NCBI GenBank assembly: GCA_944472135.2 | Contig: OX235263.1 | Coordinates: forward strand, 1,781,517 to 1,845,516 | Origin: Trichobilharzia regenti | Lineage: Eukaryota; Platyhelminthes; Trematoda; Strigeidida; Schistosomatidae | Length of the DNA stretch: 64,000 nucleotides | Direction of reading: 5' to 3' | In this document: positions 10,350 to 22,589 of the stretch, piece after piece | How the letters are laid out: every line of letters starts with the position of its first letter | Numbering within the stretch: position 1 is the first letter of the stretch | Program-made: the position numbers and the translations under genes | Notes under the pieces: generated by a model | What the model was told of the DNA's origin: nothing | What the model saw: only the letters and a program-made list of their open reading frames with translations | The model's database searches: none

Positions 10350-11930
10350 GTCTCTGATATATCACACAGTGAAACAGTATTATTTACTGGATAATGTTTC
10401 AGATCATTCCATTCTATGTCGGTGAAAATAGTATTCGTGAAAGGTTTAAGTAATAGGGCACAGAAACGAAGTAGTACCACGAGAAAGCTTAGACAGGAAG
10501 TTAGGCATGTAAGAAAAGCTCAGAAACTTTGTAATTACCTTTATAAATTAATCAGAAATTATGTAGGAAAATGTAAAAATAAAATGAATAATAATTGTAG
10601 TAATACTAATAATATTAATAACATGTACAGAATGATGACAACACCAGTAATAGAGAATTTAAATGATCGGCAGTACTTCTATGCAGAGGAGGAACCTTGG
10701 AAACCTTAAGTAGAATTCTTAACAATACAGGAATAAAAGTAGCTCACATTCTAGCCCACAAAATCAATTAGAAAGAAGCAATTTAGGTTAAGTATCCCTT
10801 CTGTGGAGCCAATTAAACAAAACAGTTTAGTTGATCTAACATCCCGTAATAGTAAAGAATAGACACCAACTTCAGACTACCTTGAAACAGTCAATTAGAT
10901 TCTTCTACGTGAAAAGTGGTACTTAATTTACAATGAAGTGTATCTACAATATGTATGTAATTAAAATGAATCATATAGGGTATATATCTCTAATATGCTG
11001 CGAAAACGGGTCCCAGATTCTCATATATATAGACATATCTAACCAATATAATTCTCTATTCCTCCAGCTGTAGCAGATACTACTGGTTGCATATACACCA
11101 TATATAACTAAGGGAGAGCTTTGATTTCGAGAAGAAAGTGTTACAAAAATCACTAATTATGTACAACTTATCAACTTATACAGACTTTCTCATACAAAGT
11201 GGGTGCATCTGAATGTAGAACCATCAATGGACCGGCAATACTTTTCCAGAGTTATTATCCCTCCACACATGCATGTTTTATTCCTCCCTTTCAACACATT
11301 GTCTACAGAGAAGTTAAAAACTAAATCTAGAAGACACTTTCAAAGGGGAACCATTTGTAATGCTGAGCAATCTGATTAGTCAAATCAAGGTCATTTAACT
11401 TTGGTTTCTATTGTTTACTGTTGTCTAATATCCTACTGCGATGATTCTGATGTCAAATACATAGATCAAAGTAGTTGGATGGCGTGAAGTATGAAACATC
11501 TTGCAGAATCTAGATTATTTGACCCTAATAAGATAAGAAATCTGGAGAATAGTTCAACTATAACATTAAGCACTGCATGCAATTACACACAACTATACAA
11601 TAGGATGATGATGGGATAAAATGACAGTGCTACATTCATATAAGAATGGGTAGAGAGAGAGAGCAGGATTGATAACGGAAGCTTTGTTTATCGAATCAAC
11701 TTGAAATTCATGTGATTGGAATGGTTCAACACTTGTCCATCCTGATATCTGGATAATTATATTAGCCCTACGACGACGATTAGGAAGAGACAAAGAAAAC
11801 AATGAAAAGAAAGTTTAGAAATGTAGTTATTACTGATATGATTGCGAACAATAATACATTGAGTTTGGAACTTCATTATCCACTAAATAATACTGTCTCA
11901 TTGTGTGATATATCTATTAAACACATTAAT
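10350..11930 (+). mobile_element. PLE copy with inverted ends (N-rich linker subfamily)
   Basis: The 97-codon ORF at 10416-10709 carries NRAQKRSSTTRKLRQEV, matched by the minus-strand PLE at 61123-60941, then an Asn-rich linker. Decayed endonuclease sequence follows. The left end (10353-10395, TATCACACAGTGAAACAG...) is the inverted complement of the right end (11874-11925). The same inverted-end arrangement is seen in the copies at 31.3 and 60 kb. Confidence 0.6.
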
Positions 11931-12819
11931 ATGTAGAATTGTATACTACCACAGTGCCTAAGTTTTACACATGCATTGGGGTCTGTCTCTTTCTGATTAG
12001 TTAGCTTAACTAAAACTCATTTATTCTCAAAAGACTGCTCATGTGTTAGGCTCTGATCCACATTTTATGTACTGAGGGCTGATGATACCATCATTCATCT
12101 GAGAAAGCTGAAGAAGGTGGTGTGAAGTTTGAACCCTAAGCCCTGGGGAAGAAGGTCTGGTAATTGAAACCAAGAAGCAATACATTCATCTCTGTTTGAT
12201 TAAGGCTTCTAGTAGTTGAAATCAGTATTCTTTCAGTGTTATTGATGAATATTCAACTACATTTCTGATTTAAATGTTTAATTCGTCAAAAACGGAAATG
12301 AGTTTAAAGAACTACTGAAAACAGTTAACACTGAGTAATGACTTCATCCTAATTTAGGACTCCTTAGTTGTACTGATCAATAATCTCACATGGGACCAGA
12401 CCCAAAAGGTTTAGGTCAAGCGACAAAATCGGCACAATGCAGTCAATGAGATGGATTGTGATTTAAATTTGTGAACTGACAATAGTCAGTGAACCCGATA
12501 GTACTTAGCAATTGTTTCATTCTATTCTACCCCTCTTCATCAGCATATACGCATATGACGCTACGGAGTAATGAACACATGCCAAAGCACCAGTATTCAG
12601 GTCAGAGTCGAATGGCCCATGTAACCTAAATTCTGACAATTTTCAACACAGCATCCTTGCCGTCCAATGTTATGGGTAATAATCTGTCGTCAGATATGAC
12701 TTCATGGATCCCGGGAAATCCATTTTGAAGACAATCACTGATGTGTTCGCTTTGCAGCCTAAAAGTTTTAGACTTGCAACCTGTCAGGTCGTGAGTGAAT
12801 ACTGTTTACACTATACAAT

Positions 12820-13206
12820 TGGTGGATGGTAGCTAGCAGTGGAATCCAGGATGCACATTTCGTCCTATTTAGGACTCGTCAGCTGGATGTACCTGCATTT
12901 CTCAGTGAGTGATGATGTTCCTACTGAGGCTCGAACCCAGTACCCATAGTTTCAAACGCCAAAGCGTTATCCACTAGACCACTTGGGCCACGAGAGCCAC
13001 CTCTTGTGCGACGGGTCATATTAATTATTGAATTGAATTTTTGATTTTCCCGTCGATTGATTGGACCGAAGCCACCATCCACCAATTGTATAGTAACTAA
13101 ATGCTCAGACATCGTCGAAGCATCTGCACAAGAAGCCGACATGTCAACCTGAGACCGAGCACTTCGGTTCAATCAATCGACGGGAAAATCAAAAATTCAA
13201 TTCAAT
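12820..13206 (-). mobile_element. Smalpha-type SINE with intact hammerhead, inverted junction
   Basis: The minus copy runs from about 13071 down to 12820: upstream segment, tRNA-like part with box A-like TGGTCTAGTGG and box B-like GGGTTCGAGC (12938-12929), then the hammerhead. At 13071-13100 the 3' end of a plus copy (CCACCATCCACCAATTGTATAG) is followed by the start of another plus copy to 13206. As a result 13027-13071 and 13162-13206 are 45-bp inverted repeats with one mismatch. Smalpha occurs in tandem arrays in schistosomes (known). Confidence 0.75.
12840..12892 (-). ncRNA. Smalpha hammerhead ribozyme (intact)
   Basis: Minus strand: ATCCAG (helix I), CTGACGA (12882-12876), helix II GTCC/GGAC, GAAA (12861-12858), short helix III ATG/CAT, cleavage after ATC at 12850, then CTGGAT pairing with ATCCAG. 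All core bases agree with the known schistosome Smalpha ribozyme; only the cleavage triplet is ATC rather than the common GTC. Confidence 0.85.
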
Positions 13207-13879
13207 AACTGTTTACACTAGTTTAAAAAAATAAGAAGGGAAAATATGTTGTAGAATGCTTCAGTGGATTTTAAATATTCACAAACTGATGACATGTCTT
13301 AAAATAGTCATGAGTTAAATTAAGGAAATCCCGATCAACCAAACTACAGGCTCAAACGGCCTCATGAATCGAACTTTAAATTTTGTCACGGGATATAGCT
13401 ATAACTTTAAACCGCCCACGGTTTGTTTTCTTGCGAAAGCAATACAAAACACTGACATCATTTAAGTCATATCGGCTAACGCCAGAAGTATAAACCAACA
13501 GAGATTAAAAGTCAGTGTTGTTTTTGCCTTTTTATAGAGAAATAGGTGATTGGTCTAAGCAATCAGCGTTCAGTCAACTTGATGGTAGTATAATAAGACC
13601 CTGACACATTAACTGGCTAGTTAAAGGTCTGTTTCGGATAGCTGAATTCTTCCCTGTAACCCTACACTGGAAACCTTCCATCTTTTGCCGTATTTACAGT
13701 CTTCTTCACAGTTGGGTGTCAAAATTTATAATTTTCAATTCAGGAGTTCATTTGTAAATTAGATCAGAATAGTCTAATGAAATCACTTAAAAAAACACCT
13801 CTTTCTTCCCCGATTAACATGCAAAAGTAATCTGTTCGAATATGAATAAACAAACAATTTTCAGCGCGAAATCAAATTT

Positions 13880-14105
13880 CACCATCAATTGATTTTTAAT
13901 CGACTGAAATGCTTGATCTCTATTGACACATAGGCCCAGTAGTGTAGTAGAAAAAGCTTTGGAATTTGAAACGATGGCTGATGGGTTCGAGTCTAAGGGG
14001 AAACAGTACACCTTATTCCCTGGGTTTCAAGGTGCATCAAGATGATGAGTCCCAAATAGGATGAAACATGTATCCTAGATTCTACTGACAGCTAGGAATA
14101 ACCAT
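13880..14105 (+). mobile_element. Smalpha copy with C3-mutant hammerhead
   Basis: tRNA-like part (CCAGTAGTGTAGTAG, GGGTTCGAGTC) followed by a hammerhead at 14033-14082: helix II GTCC/GGAT, GAAA, cleavage ATC. The core is ATGATGA instead of CTGATGA, so it is predicted inactive. Confidence 0.6.
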
Positions 14106-14525
14106 GTAACATCAAAGTGAATATAGCTTATTTTCACGACATAAAATGTACGCGTGAAGTAGGACTCATTAGTTACTGCTGGGTGATATCACGAGCCAGG
14201 CCATCCCTCAAATAGAAACCGAATGGGCAACGATGAGAGAGACATCTCATAGGAAGTCGTGATCAATGGGACTCACCAACCTGGGCGTGAGGACAGATAA
14301 TTACTAATAATACTGGGTTACAACGGCTCTATATCCTGAGTTGGCGCAACTTCGAATTCATGGGCCACTGTGTTTCCAGCTAGTACCTGATTAGTGGGTG
14401 AAATGCTAATCTGATAGGTAAAAGGTTCTGATTTTGACTCCTGGTGGAATCAAAGGTGTGTACCTCCGAAAAGTCCAGAACCACGTTGAAACATCTCTCA
14501 TTTTGTACCTGATTTTCAATGGTTA

Positions 14526-15449
14526 ATGGAAGAATTTACCACTAACTTTGGAGCATTTGAAATATAAGGCGGCAGTTGACTGTGTCAGACCTTAAATAAC
14601 TGGAGTCACATGCTTACATAGCACTCACAAACAAGGTGCCTCTCCAACTATGAGAATAAAAAAGTTCTGTTCTCAAACTCACACACTTGTGAAGTCAGTA
14701 ATTCCGCCAAGCGTAAAACGAAGACGAAAAATGTATTACTCTGAGAGACAGTCTTTATCGCATGGATTTCCGGAAATATTTTTACTTTTATTATGTCTCT
14801 AAAGATCAGTCACCATTATATTTAGATGATACATACTACTGATGTATATGAGCCGTTGGAAAACACTGGCTTAAAAGCCGTACGATGTATACATCACTTC
14901 GATTTGATCAGTAATCCTTACTACTTTGTGTGAGTGGTTACCAACTACTTATATCAATGAGTCAGTAGTATCACACACACTGTGATCTGAATATTTTTGT
15001 GTGTTCAAAGGATATTTTTAAAATGAATAATTTACCTTCAACAACAATATCTACAGACAGAAAGATGAAACTGCTATAGGCTCTAATCTAGGCCCAAGTT
15101 TTGCATACTCCTCATGCCCAGTGTGAAAAACGGAATCCTAAAGGCAACAGTCAACAAATCATTACTGTACATACAAAAGGTGTGTCGACAACACTTTTGT
15201 AGTCTACAATGATGATTCTGAATTAAATTGTATCTTACAATAATTTATCAATTTACAAAAACAACAGACTGAACGAAAAAGTGTATATTCCTTTTCAATT
15301 AGTTCCTCATCATCGTAGGGCTCTACACTAACATATATATCTTTTTGCTTTTACGTCAGAAGTTAATTAGTAAATGTTAGCAACAATATGTCCAACTCCC
15401 AAGTGGCAATGTGGGAAAATAATTACGGAATTCAAGATATGTTAATTCG
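14526..15449. other. No gene seen
   Basis: Unassigned intron sequence; no long frame, no repeat match noticed. Confidence 0.4.
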
Positions 15450-16506
15450 TAGAGATTAGCGAGGCGTTTGGAGTAAACACAGGAGTCAGACAAGGGTGGC
15501 TGCCTATTATCACCAATGTTATTCCTAATTGTGGTGGACTGGATTATGCGTCACAAAGTAGGAAACGAGCAGATAGGGATATCCTGGAGCGACGAGAAGA
15601 ACCTAAAAGACCTGGATTTCGCGCGTGGATGATTTATGTTTGATGTCACACAAAATCGAAGACCTACAAGCGAAAACCGACAAAGTGGTCGTAGAAGCAG
15701 CAAAGACAGGATAACATGTGAACATAGACAAGACGGAGGTTATGAAAATAACCCACCACCACCACCAACAATAACAACAACAGCACTAAGATGCAGCGCC
15801 AATCACCATCAACGGGAAGGATTTGAAAGAGGTAACTTCATTCACTTATCTAGGGAGCATTGTCTCGACTACAGGAGGAATGGATAAGGATGTCAAATCG
15901 AGCGAGAATCAGGAAGGCGAGAAACATATTCATCAACCTGAAACCAATCTGGAAATCTTCCTCACTCAGCCAGCACCAACAACAAAATCCAGTCGGATTT
16001 TCAATACAAACGTCAAGTCAGTCACTACTTCTATACGGATCAGAAAGTTGGCGGGTGAGTCACAAAGAATATTTCCAAAAGGTTGCAAACATTTATCAAC
16101 CAACAACTGTCTTCGCTCTATACTGAAGATCAGATGGTCGGGCCGGAAAGAGTCACCATCAAGAAACTATGGGAACAAACAAACAAAACAAGAACCAATC
16201 GCCAACCAACAAATATGCAGCTGGAGAAAGTGGAGATGGACACTCGCTGAGGAGGTCGCTGGGTGACATCGCGCGTTAAGCCCTAGAGTGTAACCAGGCC
16301 GAAAGGGAAGCGGTGAGTTGGACATCAGTGCAAGGGTGACATGAAGTAGGTCGTGTGAATAGAAGGAGGAGTTGAAAGAGTATGGACTAAGATGGATGCA
16401 GGTGAAAAGTACAGCAGAAGGAAGACAGAAGTGGCAAATGGAGACGTGCAGTTGAATCCCTATCATGTTCCGCTAGGAACCCAAGGGAGCAATAATAATA
16501 ATAATA
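15450..16506 (+). mobile_element. RTE-like LINE 3' fragment including RT end
   Basis: Longer than the copy at 5785. From 15470 it reads a GVNTGVRQGW segment (RT motif with GxRQGC in family members), then GLDYA, then DFA near 15616 followed by a 4-base insertion that splits the catalytic FADD. It continues through KEVTSFTYLGSIVSTTGG (15823 frame) and ARIRKARNIFINLKPIWK to an (AAT)n tail at 16490-16506. A SINE3-headed repeat follows immediately. Confidence 0.7.
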
Positions 16507-16650
16507 ATGGAATTTTCAGCATGTGATATCGGTAGCCCGAATTTAGCAGGCCAACCACTGATATCGGGTGTGCGTCGGCAGAGGGTCAAACCCCGGACCA
16601 TGTGCATTGTCAGCGAGCGTCTGAACCGCTGTGCCACCGACTCACAGTTG
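16507..16650 (-). mobile_element. SINE3-headed short repeat (SINE3b)
   Basis: A minus head nearly the same as SINE3 (TCGGTGGCACAGCGGTTCAGACGC, box B GGGGTTTGACC) but with a different short body (GATATCAGTGGTTGGCCTGC...) ending AGCATGTGATATCGG. It abuts the (AAT)n tail of the RTE copy ending at 16506. Confidence 0.6.
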
Positions 16651-16899
16651 GTTGAAAGACTGTTTAATAAACAGATAAAGAATATTCTTTTCAATAAATT
16701 CGTCTTCATCAAGTTCTACATTTGTCGGACAGTAATAATTCAAGAAATACATCAAGTCAATCGATTACATTTGGAAAGTATCAGTAAGAGGGAGAGAGAG
16801 GGAGATAATATGAATCACATAAAACACTAAACTCAGTTGAATATCATATAAATTAAGGGAATTAATACAGAATTTATGAGTTTATGGGCCCGATAGCAA

Positions 16900-18150
16900 G
16901 TCAAGGTAAGAATATATTGGATGGACGTGCTTCGTTTGCACACAGAACTCCGGTTGTCTTATTCGAGTGGTAATGGCCTCTTCTGTTTGCCGTCTTTGGA
17001 ATGTCGAGGCCTTTGGTAATTTATTTAAAATCCAGTAGAATACAAAGAAAGATTCTTCCATGTTAGCTTTGTGACCTGTTTGTATGAGGCGGGGAAATCA
17101 GTAGACGCGGCCGTGAAGTTACATCGACGGAGATTTTTAGGACATGTGTTACGCACGCATGCATAGCCATCATCTTCCTCGATAATGGGCAATGGTGATC
17201 AAACCAGAACATGACTTCATCAGTCAATGAAATCCACAACAATTAGTTTAAGCCAGCCACGTCGGGAGGTGTATACTTCCTGGTTGTGATCCTCGGGACA
17301 GCAAACACCAATGAAGTCTGGAGATAATTGATGATATGGCTCAAAATCGTTCTCAATGGTTAGTGTAGATGCATCCACTCCTTGTGACTTACAATTTCCA
17401 ATGAAACCATATTGTTCTATATTGTCCAATATCAAACTGTTAACAGTTTTAACATCGCCTTTATTTAGCCACACCGATACGTGCTAACGAGCATGAGAAA
17501 TTAGTTTCCTACAGCAACAGACAATATAACTGTCTCCTTGAGAAGCAGTTTGACTGATAGTTACAAATAAAGGTGGCTGCAATGATTAGCCTAGGTACTT
17601 CGTCTTTTAGAGTTTCGGAATCACAACTGGAGCTTACACTCTAGTCGTATAGGGATGGTGTTGGTTGGGGGGTAAACGTTACTAGGTTGCAAAGTGATGT
17701 GTTATGAAGCTTGATCGATGTATAAAAGATTCAACCAATAACGTACCATCGAAAGCTTATTGAAAGTCAAGCTGAGAACGTAGGCAGTGATATTATGAAA
17801 CAGTATACAGGATTTGTAGATCAGATGAATGTTTTGGTTGGGATGTTGTTTAAGCCGATTGCTTCACCTAGACGCTAAGCAGTAACCGATGTCATGTGTT
17901 ACTCAAGTTGAAAATGTGGTCACCATGCTAAGTGACTTGACAGACTTGCTGAAAGAGACTGCTGAGTGACACCATGGGCCAAGACCTCAAATGGATGAGG
18001 AATGGGATACAGCAATTTTGGCATCCGAGGTTAACATGGAGGAGATGAGATATTATGAGCAATCTTCTGGAGCACTATTGAGAACAGAGTGAAATAGATA
18101 TGTTCTGCTGAAACCCACAGCTCCACATGGAACCCGAAGGGAATTATAAT
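16900..18150 (+). mobile_element. Decayed LINE-like sequence, second RTE type
   Basis: At 17090-17160 the plus strand reads VDAAVKLHRRRFLGHVLRTHA, like the RRWLGHVLR block near the end of RTE elements but of another subfamily. A tail-like block ends near 18150 (CACATGGAACCCGAAGGGAATT). The minus frame at 17474-17220 within it is unrecognised and may be a separate insertion. Assignment is weak. Confidence 0.35.
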
Positions 18151-18159
18151 GCTAATGCT

Positions 18160-18500
18160 AGGTGGCTTGCCAATACGGTGCACTCTGAACTGCTTTTAGA
18201 TGAAGAAAGTCTTAGCCATTGCTGGTACTCGTCAGCAAAGAATATTCGCAATCTTGAAGTAAGTATTCAGTCTCGCGACTTGTCTTCTGTATGACTGCAG
18301 TGGGTACTTTGATTCGACACTAGTTAGTTTAATGTCAAACGTCTATTCCAGCAGTGCGTGCAAACTGAATAACTCAGTGATAGCAAAGCACTTCGATCTG
18401 GGTTCGAATTTCAAGAGGGACATTAGTTCCTTCAAGAGTGAAGATACGCCTTCCTGACGAGCCCCTCCAATTATTTAAGCCGGTTGGTGTGACATTGTTA
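18160..18500 (+). mobile_element. SINE4 copy
   Basis: A plus head near 18360-18420 (AACTCAGTGATAGCAAAGC, TGGGTTCGAATTTC) and the GGGACATTAGTTCCTTCAAGAG body. The left part (18175-18290) carries inverted SINE4 sequence (GGTGGCTTGCCAATACGG). Confidence 0.55.
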
Positions 18501-20419
18501 TAAAGATAATATAATTAAGACGGTCAATTCATTATAGTCATAACTATTCACTAGCTATTTTGATAAGTATTACTGGTTGGTGCCAGCCTCTAAAGCAGTT
18601 AACGGTGGTCAGAAATATGAACTAACGTATGTAGCTGATAGCCAACAGTTAACCCGTTGTGTAGTAGAATGCCAGCTCGACTAATAGGGCTCACAAGACA
18701 GTAGAAAAGGCTAATGCATGTAAGTATTATGCAACATGTTGTTAAACTGTACATGAACGACCGCTTTTGATGTTCTTGTGTTCTGTGTATCCCTTGCTCT
18801 AATTTCTCATCTCCCTTCCAACGAAATGCCTTTCAACCTGAAACAGTCAGCTGTCAAAAACATTTACAAGTTTGAACAACGACATCGTAAGGAGAGACTT
18901 CTTTCAACCAGTAGCTTCTCTGACCGCGCAGACGGTCATTTAGTCTTTAGTTCACCTACAACATGAACTAGTCATTGTTTCCAATGCTTTTGATTTCTGT
19001 GGTATTTATAGTCGATTCACAAGGTCATCAAATAAAGTAAAACTAACTGTCGAATGTATAAACTTGGTAACCATAGTGAGGATTTGTTTAAATTAATGTT
19101 AGTAACGTAACCTAATGTATTCTTATACTCTTTCTAGTAAAACTTCGGGTAAAGTTAAAGTATCACAGCCAAATTCAAGGTCTTCCGAAAGTTGACCTTC
19201 AAGAAACCATCAGACTCAGCGAATGCTATAAGACATCATTCCAAATCAAATCATACCTGCCTTTTTGGACTAGGAGTGGGCAGATATAGTATTCTGCCTA
19301 TTTACTGGGTACTTCATCTGCAAATCTATATTGTTAGGTAGGGTTATGGCTTTTAAGATTAAGGTTTTTGGCTTTAGTTTAAGATCAGAAGTTAGGATTA
19401 TGGTTAGAGTTAAGGGTAGGTTGAAGTTTAGTGTTAGAAATATCAACGGACCTAAAAGTGCCATTGTAACAACAGAAGACAATGGCCAGGAAACAGATCG
19501 TTTATTAAGGAAATCAACACATATTTATAGATTTTCATGTACATTAATATAGATTATTGTTAGTAGAAAAACACAGTCTTATGATTGGTTGTTTCTCACA
19601 GAAAGTTAACCTTGTATTTCTTTGTGACTGTTCCTTGAATGTCAGATCATCTATATGCTAGCTGTATCCGTCTATGCAAAGCCTTTGTTCTCATTTTTCT
19701 CACGACCAATATTGGGGACACAAACACTGACGTAAATTACTGTCCACCAATTTTGGCTAACAGCCAGCTCTCACCACACTATGATCTGCAGTCACCTGGA
19801 TGAATGGGTATGTCATGCATGGTAGGATTTCTCTATAGATCATCTGTGTATTGACTGGGAAACATTCTTCCAACACTATGAGCTACAACTTTACAGTGTC
19901 ATATCAAGTCTGCAATTATTTTTTAGTGTAATTTTCATCGATTATGCTACTTCCTTGCATCCTAATTCTCATTGGTTGGTCAAGGTGACTGTGGTTTTGG
20001 CTATGATACTTTAACTTTGCAAACTTTGTTTCAACCCAAAAATTGTGAACCTTATTCTCATGAGTGTTGGGGTAATTATCCTATAAATAGTCAACAACTT
20101 CTGGACATCATTCTGGACTGATATTACTCTTAGCTCCTAGCGGTTACTCCTTGTTATGGCCAAGAGAGTGTATCCAAATCTTTAATGAAATTTATACTTT
20201 TCTGGTATTGTTCAGGTTGTAACCAGTTGCGAAGAATCCCCGAAATATTTAAAAGATGAACACATGTTTCTCAAGTACATTTGTCGTTCTCACTTTGTTC
20301 AAGTTTACTAATGCGTATTTCCCTTTGATTGATTCTATTCAGATTGGAACTGATCGGTCTTGATGCTGGCATATTAGCTACTAGTATGGATGGTTTGACG
20401 ATGCTTTGCGATTACTATG
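18501..20419. other. No gene apart from a solo LTR
   Basis: Unassigned sequence on either side of the solo LTR at 19465-19778. Short frames at 18778-18966 and 19331-19552 are not supported by splice sites or motifs; the latter runs into the LTR. Confidence 0.4.
19465..19778 (-). repeat. Solo LTR related to the gypsy LTR
   Basis: About 314 bp that aligns by eye in reverse orientation with the LTR at 34466, sharing the terminal TGTAACAACAGAAGACAA and, at the other end, the reverse complement of TGTGGTGAGAGC. The ends are TG...CA. The flanking tetramers are CCAT and CTAT, a duplication with one change. No internal retrotransposon sequence is beside it, so it is probably an LTR-LTR recombination product, older than the 34.5-kb element. 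Confidence 0.75.
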
Positions 20420-20610
20420 ATGTTGCTTAGTTGATGGTGTATAACAATGGAATCCAAAAGGTGGGAGGTAGAACCATTTCGTCCTACTAGAGACTCGTCA
20501 CTTGGATGCACCTAAATTTCCAGTAACTGATGGTGTTACCACTGAGAAACGAACCTACCACCATCATTGAAGCATTTATCCCAGTTTGGTGTGTGTTACT
20601 GATAAAATTC
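20420..20610 (-). mobile_element. Smalpha copy, degenerate
   Basis: Minus orientation: a hammerhead remnant (AGTGACGAGTCTCTAGTAGGACGAAAT) and a box B remnant. The core C3 is A and helix I is weak. Confidence 0.5.
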
Positions 20611-20794
20611 ATCAGTAGCATTTGAAGAGGCGTCCATAGGCACGTTAAAATATCAAATAGCAGAGAGAAAGATTAGATATCAAAGAGAGCAAATAAACCA
20701 GCATATTGCAGCTAAACACTGGAGACACGAAAGGAAGACAAAAGTAGAAGACAATACGAAGGGTAGAAGTTGCACAACAATACAGAAAATCTGT

Positions 20795-20990
20795 GTAAAT
20801 GACTATTTTTATATTATTATTATGTTATTATTATATCCTTTAATTCCTAGAGGAAAACAGGGCTTCAACCAAACGTCTCCATTGCCTTCGGTTTTCTGCA
20901 ACTTTTTCACCTCCAAACCTAAGTCCGAGGTTTCCTGCCGATTGCCTCCAACTGGTCACTAAGTTCAAAGCTTCCTGTCAACTGACATCA
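20795..20990 (-). mobile_element. RTE-like LINE extreme 3' end
   Basis: Reverse complement of the common 3' end (GGAATTAAAGGATATAATAAT) with its triplet tail at the left (20810-20830) and the GCAGAAAACCGAAGGCAATGGAG block. Only about 190 bp are recognisable. Confidence 0.6.
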
Positions 20991-21039
20991 TGTAAAATTT
21001 GAAAATATGTTACAACTTTTCTGTGCATGAACTTTTTAT

Positions 21040-21230
21040 TTTCCTTCATGTTCCTCAGCGGAACATAGAGCTTCAGGCTAGTGGCTTGAAGTTTCTGTAG
21101 CACTGTTTATTTTACAGGATGGGGTTGCTAGCCTCATGCCGAACCTTTCCTATTTACCAGCATTATTTCTGGCTTAATGATGTAAAGGAGTGCGTCGGCC
21201 GGGAATTGAACCCCGAACCATGTACAAGAA
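21040..21230 (-). mobile_element. SINE3 copy
   Basis: Minus orientation with body (CCTTCATGTTCCTCAGCGGAAC...) and box B remnant at 21205-21222 (GGGAATTGAACCCCG on plus). The head is truncated at the right. Confidence 0.6.
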
Positions 21231-21239
21231 CTTAATAAT

Positions 21240-21480
21240 AATAATTTATTTGGGCTGTAAGCAGGTGATGAGAAGCCAACGAAATAAATGATGATACCAT
21301 TGTTGTTCTTGTTTTAGTCAAACTGATAATGTACAATGAATATATGAAATTTTTTATTTCGATTATAAAAACTAATACCTCAATTTATTTCCATGCCCAT
21401 CCTGTTCACATCTGTATTCGTTAGAAAGAAACTATTGTATATATAACGCAAGTATTTCTTAATCCTGTGTTATTTTGCGG
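21240..21480 (+). mobile_element. PLE 3' UTR fragment with dead hammerhead
   Basis: GGCTGTAAGCAG...GATGAGAAGCCAACGAAATAA matches the hammerhead block of the PLE end at 54108, but the core C3 is changed (GGTGATGAG). The following AT-rich sequence resembles 58035-58140. It lies just left of the Merlin remnant. Confidence 0.5.
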
Positions 21481-21559
21481 GCGAAGTTCAACAATAGCCT
21501 CCATGCAGTGCATACGTTCAAATGACCTTGAGCGCATGCTAGTGTTTGGCTAAATAAAC

Positions 21560-22300
21560 CTACGATTACTCTAGTGCAAAAGTGAACGCTGTTCATGAGC
21601 TCAGGTACAAATTTCACCCAGATCACATTTGTAAATACTCTCTGGTTTATGGATTGATAGGATGTACTCGTATATGTAGTTGCGGTGCTTCAATGAGCCT
21701 GCAACCGTATTCACAAAACACTGATGGATATATATTTAGATTTACGGAGTGTAGGAAACGAACGAGTGTTCGTACTGGTAAACGGCACGCTCAGTTAATC
21801 GTCTTCTAGGAACTCTCTTTGCAAAATCGAAACTTTCTTTAATGAATATACTGTTTCTTTGTCATTACTTGATTTTGAAGTACGGAGTGAGGTCAACGCC
21901 GCTCAAACAGAAAATATTTCGATGTCTACTGCGCAGTAGTTCCAGTTTTGTCGGGATTTAACCGCATGGAAAATCAACAATATTACACAGGTGTTGGAAG
22001 GAGTCGGTGTTGTCGTTCACATCGACGAAACAGTGCTTATAAAGAAGAAATACAATCGCGTTCGTGCCAGAGCCAACAACGTTTGGCTATTGGGAATTTA
22101 TGACACCCAAATTCAGAAGGGATTGATTGAACCTATTCCAGGCAGGAGTACCAACACTCTTCTGCCTATTATTCAAAGACTGGTTTCGCCTGGCACTGCT
22201 ATCTACACGAATGAATAGGCAGGATATAACTGCTTGTCGGATTTAGGTTATATACACAATCGAGTTAACTATTCCGATGGTTTCGTCGACCCAAAATAAA
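21560..22300 (+). pseudogene. Merlin (IS1016/ISXO2-like) transposase remnant
   Basis: Two open segments in different frames (21582-21809 and 21991-22218) plus decayed sequence between them. The first has a Cys-rich start (CTRICSCGASM ... C) like the zinc ribbon of Merlin transposases. The second has HIDETVLIKKKYNR, a match to the first DDE motif block (ID-E-x-KF-x-KRKYNRG) of Merlin/ISXO2. Where the second catalytic Asp is expected the sequence reads TNE and then TAG, where the family has Trp, so both a catalytic residue and the frame are lost. Terminal inverted repeats were not identified. Merlin elements are known from schistosomes. Confidence 0.7.
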
Positions 22301-22589
22301 TAGAATAAGAGGAATAAATGGCTCACGAAACCAAGTTATTTTTAGTCACCTGGATGAAAACATGTATAGAAATTGGTTTAATTTAAAAACTGACGCTCTC
22401 CATTATAATAGGGACATATTTTCATCTCATATCAGAGAAAAAATACCCTGTTTAATGTTTTTTCATGCATTTTTATGTAAATAAACGTAATATTTTGAGC
22501 GAAAATCCATGATTTTTCTGACAGATCTGCTTAAGGTCACTCATGTGTTCGTATTCCTTGGGACGCTATTGTTAAACTTTGCCTAAATG

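Larger units (their letters stand above)
12470..14525. mobile_element. Degenerate SINE2 remnants at both ends of a Smalpha cluster
   Basis: Weak SINE2 traces are seen at 12470-12640 (minus; GAACTGACAATAGTCAGTGAACCCG, CTTCATCAGCATATACGC) and 14370-14525 (plus; TTCTGATTTTGACTCCTGG, then GTTGAAACATCTC). Between them lie Smalpha copies (listed separately) and unassigned sequence (13210-13880). Confidence 0.35.

Noticed and set aside
16507..16830. 107-codon plus frame with Cys residues
   Set aside because: The left half is antisense to a SINE3b head; no motif or splice evidence for the rest.
17220..17474. 84-codon minus frame as a host exon
   Set aside because: It lies inside LINE-like sequence, has no convincing splice borders, and does not fit the phases of the host gene.
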